Shown here: in pieces, positions 1 through 7,182 of the stretch
How positions within the stretch are numbered: position 1 is the first letter of the stretch
How the letters are laid out: each line of letters begins with the position of its first letter
Assembly: GCA_036732755.1 (NCBI GenBank)
Contig: DAINBU010000188.1
Location: 1 to 7,182 of the forward strand
Source: DASRRB01 sp036732755
Lineage (GTDB): Bacteria; Planctomycetota; B15-G4; SIAN01
Length of the DNA stretch: 7,182 nt
Direction: 5' to 3'
Program-made: the position numbers and the translations under genes
Notes under the pieces: model-generated
What the model saw: the letters and a program-made list of their open reading frames with translations, nothing else
Told to the model about the DNA's origin: nothing
The model's database searches: none

Positions 1-1343
1 GAACTGCGCGACCGGCAGGTTGTTGTACCAGTCCCACGAAGCGCCGTCGTCGTAGCTCTGCGCGAGGCCGCCGTCGTTGCCGAGGACCACGCGGCCGTGC
101 CGCTCGGGATCGATCCAGAGCGCGTGGTGGTCGGAGTGGAGCGAGCCGGCGACCTTGCCGTCCGACCAGGTCGCGCCGCCGTCGTCGCTCACGTAGACGA
201 CGATGCCGAGCAGCCAGAGGCGGTCGACCCGCTGCGGGTCGACCTGGATCTGCCCGTAGTAGTAGGGCGGCTCGCCGCTCACCGGCTTCGCGTTGCGCTT
301 CTCCCAGGTCCGGCCGGCGTCCTCCGAGCGCCAGATCTCGCCGCCGATCGCCCCGCGTTTCCGCGGCCTCGCGGCGTCGGCCGTTTTCACATCGCCCTTC
401 GCATCGCCCTTCGCATCGTCCTTCGTGGCGCCCTTCCCGTCGCCGCGGCCCTTCTCGTCGCCGGCGGTCGGCTCGGTCTTGGGCTCCTCGGGCGGCACGT
501 TCTGGTTGTCGATGCAGGCGTAGACGACGTCGGGCTGGCTGCGCGCGACGGCGAGCCCGATGCGGCCGAGGCGGCCCGACGGCAGCCCGCCGGCGAGGCG
601 CCGCCACGACTCGCCGAAGTCGATCGACTTGTAGATCGCGGCGTCACCCACGTCGTCGAAGTTCCACGCGCGCCGCGTGCGCTGGTAGGTCGCCGCGTAG
701 AGCACGCCGTTGCCGCGCGGATCGGCGGCGACGTCGGTCACGCCGACGTCGTCCGCGATCGAGAGCACCTTCTCCCAGTTCGCGCCGCCGTCGTTCGTCC
801 GGAACAGGCCGCGCTCGCCGTTGCGCGAGTAGAGGTGGCCCATCGCGGCGACCCACGCGACGTCGCGCTCCTTGCCGGCGGGGTCGGTGACGATGCGCGC
901 GACGTGCTGCGTGTCGGCGAGGCCGAGGTGCGACCAGGTCTTGCCGCCGTCGAGCGTGCGCCAGATCCCGTTGCCGGCGTACGAGCTGCGCTGGTTGTTG
1001 CCCTCGCCGGTCGCGACCCAGAGGACGTCGGGGTCGCCGTCGAAGAGGGCGAGCGCGCCGATCGAGAGGGCGCGGTCGAAGATGCAGCTCCAGGTGGTGC
1101 CGTTGCTGTCGGAGCGCCACACGCCGCCCGACGCCGACGCGGCGTAGATGCGCCACGGCGCCCTGGCCGGGATCGCGACGTCCACGATGCGGCCGCCGGG
1201 AGCCGTCGGCCCCAGCGCGCGCACTTTCACGTCGGCGAGCAGTTGCTCGTCGATCGCCTGGGAGCGCGCGGCTGGCGCGACGGCCAGCGCCGCCGCGAGC
1301 GCGATCCCGGCCGCGCGCAGCGCGGCCCCGACCTTTCGATGGC

Positions 1344-1347
<4 letters not shown>
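1..1347 (-). CDS. Secreted sortilin/VPS10-like BNR (Asp-box) beta-propeller protein, C-terminus beyond window
   Basis: The visible part is 449 residues read from ATG at 1347 down to base 1, still open at the left edge. Residues 1-31 look like a Sec signal peptide: basic start (MSHRK), Ala/Leu-rich core, likely cleavage after the SQA near residue 31. The rest is a beta-propeller with six good Asp boxes (S/T-x-D-x-G-x-T/S-W) near residues 131-138, 184-191, 241-248, 341-348, 387-394 and 431-438, plus a weaker one at 79-86. The stretches GPTAPGGRIVDVAI (47-59), GEGNNQRSSYAGNGIW (114-129) and SDHHALWIDP (405-414) are typical of the large VPS10-like 'glycosyl hydrolase' proteins of about 1,000 residues, so roughly half is probably missing. 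That name is historical: no catalytic residues can be identified and a binding role is as likely. A Lys/Asp/Gly-rich insert (about 286-332) interrupts the propeller. The start is supported by a strong AGGAGG and overlaps the pnp stop by 4 bases. Exported function and substrate are unknown. Confidence 0.9.
391..438 (-). repeat. 12-base tandem repeat, two perfect and two degenerate units
   Basis: On the plus strand ATCGCCCTTCGC occurs at 391-402 and 403-414, followed by altered copies at 415-426 and 427-438. On the coding strand the units give GKGA, TKDD, AKGD, AKGD (about residues 304-319) in the charged insert of the propeller protein. It is in frame, so gain or loss of units would not break the gene. 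Confidence 0.8.
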
Positions 1348-5027
<3,680 letters not shown>

Positions 5028-5038
<11 letters not shown>

Positions 5039-6878
5039 CGTCCGCTCCTCCGTCCCGTCCGCGCCGCGGCAGCTCGAGCACGAAGTGGGCGCCGCGGAAG
5101 CCCGCGTCCGGCGCGGCGAGGAAGAGGCGGCCCTCGTGCGCGGCCGCCACCTTCTGCGCGACGGCGAGCCCGAGCCCGCTGCCGGTCGCCCGCGTCGTGA
5201 AGAAGGGCTCGAACACCCGCTGGCGCAGCTCGTCGGGGATGCCGGGTCCGTCGTCGCGCACGTGGAAACGCACGCTACCGTCCGCCGCCTCGAACGCGAC
5301 CTCGACGCGGCCGCCCTCGGGCTGGACGGCGACGCCGTTCAGGACCACGTTGAGCAGCGCCTGCAGCACGAGGTCGGGATCGCAGCGGACTGCGGGCGCG
5401 TCGGCGGCGACGCGCTGCACGAGGACGACGCGCGCCGCGGTCGCCTTCGCGGCCGCGAGCACGCAGACGTCGGCGACCACGCGCGCGGGCGCGGCCGCGA
5501 CGATGCGCGGCTGGACTTCCCGGCCGAGCGTCAGCGCGTCGGTGACGACACGGTCGAGGCGGCGCGCTTCGTCCCGCACGATGGTCCACCAACGGCGCGC
5601 GTCTTCGGGCGCGGCGCCGTCGACGAGGTCGAGCGCGCCGAGGATCGCGCCGAGCGGGTTCTTCACCTCGTGCGCCACCTCGGCCGCCACCGCGCCGAGC
5701 TGCGCGAGCCGCTGCGCGCGCTGCTGCTCGTCGCGCAGCCGCAGCGCCGAGGCGTAGGCCGCCACGCGGTCGGCGAGGACGCGCAGCGCGCGCCGGACGG
5801 TCCGGTGGCGCAGCAGCCCGGCGTCAGCGAAGGCGAGGCGGAGCCACCCCTCGCGCCGGTCGAGCGAGCGCAGCGGCAGGACGCGCACCGCGCTCGGGCG
5901 CGCCTCCGCGGCCGGCCGTCGCCGCGTGATCTCGAGGGCGCGCACCTCCGGCGAGGCGGAGAGGTGGCGGGCGAGCGCCGGTGCGAGCTCGCCGAGCTCC
6001 GTCACCCCCGCCAGCGCGTGGTGGATCGTGGCGAGCCGGTCGAGCAGCGCGCGCCGCCGTTTCGCGGCCGCGCGCGCCGCCGGCGAGCGCAGCGCCTTCA
6101 GCAGGGGCTGCTCGGCGAGCGCGAAGCCGAGCACGACGCACCAGGCGACGATCCGGCTGGCGAGCGGGCTCTCCCTCGCCACGCGCTCCTGCACCTCGAC
6201 GCCGGCCAGCGCCGCAAGCAGCGCGAGCACCGCGAGCGTCGCGGCGCGCCCGAGCACCGGCTTGAGCTCGAAGAGCCGGTGGCGTGCGACCGACGAGCCG
6301 AGCTGCGCGACCAGCGCGAGGCTCGCGAGGCCCGCGAGGCCCGCGAGGCGCGGCAGCGGCCACTCGACGTCCGGCCAGTAATAGGTCGACGCGTCGATCG
6401 CCGAGGCGGCGATCACGGCGGCGCCCGCGACGAGGATGCCGCGTGCGCGCTGCCGGCGGCGCGCGAACGCGACGCGCATCGCCCACAGCATCGCGACCAG
6501 CGCCGGGAAGAGGAGCGCGGCGGCGACCGGGATGAAGCGGCTGCCCTGGATCGCGAGCGGGATCGCGGCGAGCGCCGCCGGCAGCCACGCGAGCCGCGCC
6601 GCGCGCGCGAGGCGGGGCGCGGCGCCGTGCACGCGCGCGGCCAGCTCGAGCCCGGCCGGCACCACGGCGAGCGCGATGATCCACGGCACCTCGGCGCCGA
6701 CGAACGAGTGGGGCAGGTCGCTCGCGAAGAGCGCCGCGCTCCACGCGGCGAGCACGAACGCGACGCGCGCGAAGGCGCGCGGGGTCGCGCCGCCGGCGCG
6801 GCGCGCGGCGAGCGCGAAGACGAGGTGTCCGAACGCGGCGACCGGGCTCGCGAACAGCGAAAGGGTCGCTGCGCTCAC
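5028..6878 (-). CDS. Membrane-bound sensor histidine kinase with polytopic N-terminal domain
   Basis: The 616-residue protein autophosphorylates on a histidine and should pass the phosphate to the adjacent NtrC-type regulator. The first ~260 residues hold about seven to nine hydrophobic segments (near 5-24, 38-57, 64-82, 94-112, 115-135, 147-165, 175-195, 211-228 and 243-260) with short loops, so there is no large periplasmic sensor; the signal may be sensed in or at the membrane. Residues about 275-375 look like a degenerate GAF-like region. The transmitter is complete: H-box AEVAHEVKNPLG (399-410, phospho-acceptor His403), N-box around Asn510/Asn514, G1 DDGPGIP (542-548), F-box FEPFFTT (556-562) and G2 GSGLGLA (566-572). 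The architecture recalls 7TM-type histidine kinases and the exosortase-linked PrsK kinases; I cannot decide between them. The start is GTG, overlapping the upstream gene as GTGA with no evident ribosome-binding site. The ligand is unknown. Confidence 0.93.
5046..5051 (-). promoter_or_regulatory. Strong ribosome-binding site of the response regulator gene
   Basis: The minus strand reads GGAGGA, seven bases before the ATG at 5038, inside the last codons of the kinase gene. It fixes the regulator start. The kinase and pnp, by contrast, have GTG starts and no comparable site. Confidence 0.85.
6316..6351 (-). repeat. 9-base tandem repeat (four units) in the kinase membrane domain
   Basis: Four units close to GCGAGGCCC (plus strand) lie at 6316-6324, 6325-6333, 6334-6342 and 6343-6351. 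They encode RLAGLAGLASLA, part of a transmembrane segment near residues 177-188. Units are in frame; length changes would shift the helix by one turn or so. Confidence 0.75.
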
Positions 6879-7182
6879 GTCGCCGTCGATTCAGCCTGCT
6901 GGAGGATGCGTCGCGCGAGCAGGCCGAACTCGTGCACGACCGTCGGGTCGGGCCTGGAGTCGGCGGCCGCGACGGCGCGCAGGAACGCGTTCAGGCCGTC
7001 CTTGCCGTACAGCTGCTGGACGCCTTCGGCCATCTGATAGAAGGTCGCGTACTCGTGCTCGTCGAGCGGGCGCGCCAGCGTGTGGACGATGCGCTCGCGG
7101 TCCTTCTTCCACGCCGCGAGTCCGCACGCGACGGCCACCGACGAATCGAACTGCACGAACACGATGCACACAACGTGGCGCC
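6875..7182 (-). CDS. Small protein of unknown function, possibly 5'-partial
   Basis: The reading frame ends at TGA 6875-6877 and stays open to the right edge. The first usable start in view is GTG at 7171, giving 98 residues, but only 11 bases lie upstream, no ribosome-binding site is visible there, and the gene may begin outside the window. Codons are strongly G/C-ending like the neighbours, which supports real coding. The N-terminus (about 1-22) is mildly hydrophobic with two Cys; the rest looks soluble and mostly helical, with the stretches YATFYQMAEGVQQLYGKDGL and EFGLLARRILQQ. I do not recognise the family. The LYGKDGLNAFLRAV stretch faintly recalls the C-terminal part of peptidase-MA-like zinc proteases, but no zinc motif is present, so no function is assigned. 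It overlaps the kinase start by 4 bases (GTGA), so it belongs to the same operon. Confidence 0.7.
   Translation of the reverse strand, partial: RHVVCIVFVQFDSSVAVACGLAAWKKDRERIVHTLARPLDEHEYATFYQMAEGVQQLYGKDGLNAFLRAVAAADSRPDPTVVHEFGLLARRILQQAESTAT

Noticed and set aside
5824..6744. 306-codon minus-strand frame within the kinase region
   Set aside because: Arg/Ala-only composition in the wrong frame; the kinase frame has membrane segments and all transmitter motifs.
6891..7173. Two alternative minus-strand frames in the right-edge gene (6891-7169 and 6991-7173)
   Set aside because: Low-complexity Arg/Ser-rich translations; the frame ending at 6875 has balanced composition, host-like codons and the GTGA overlap with the kinase.

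Overview
This is a very GC-rich stretch (clearly above 70% by eye, with G or C in nearly every third codon position) that is completely filled by five genes, all on the minus strand. There is no intergenic gap anywhere. Read in the direction of transcription (right to left), the order is: a small unknown protein at the right edge (6875-7182); a membrane-bound sensor histidine kinase (5028-6878); an NtrC-type sigma-54-dependent response regulator (3473-5038); polynucleotide phosphorylase (1344-3476); and the N-terminal 449 residues of a secreted, sortilin/VPS10-like beta-propeller protein (1-1347), which runs off the left edge.

All four gene junctions overlap: 4 bases as GTGA, 11 bases, 4 bases as GTGA, and 4 bases as ATGA. 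This looks like the inside of one translationally coupled operon, whose promoter lies to the right of the window and whose terminator lies to the left. No RNA gene, insertion sequence, CRISPR array, promoter or terminator was seen.

The kinase and regulator form an orthodox two-component pair. The kinase has an intact H-box and ATP-binding boxes. The regulator has an intact phospho-acceptor Asp, Walker A and B motifs, a GAFTGA loop and a Fis-type helix-turn-helix. The unusual point is what they are fused to transcriptionally: a full-length, catalytically intact PNPase, a housekeeping RNA-degradation enzyme that in many bacteria follows rpsO, and then an exported BNR/Asp-box protein. The PNPase carries signature variants (a GPRG loop in KH, SFQRR instead of SFFRR, and an EILASRILDRS stretch) that, from memory, resemble organellar PNPases more than the E. 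coli one.

The host is a bacterium from a GC-rich lineage. Long VPS10-like propellers with many Asp boxes are common in groups such as Planctomycetota, Acidobacteriota, Gemmatimonadota, Myxococcota and related candidate phyla. The window alone does not settle which. I see a plausible, unusual operon linking signalling, RNA turnover and a secreted protein, but no clear proof of a new system.
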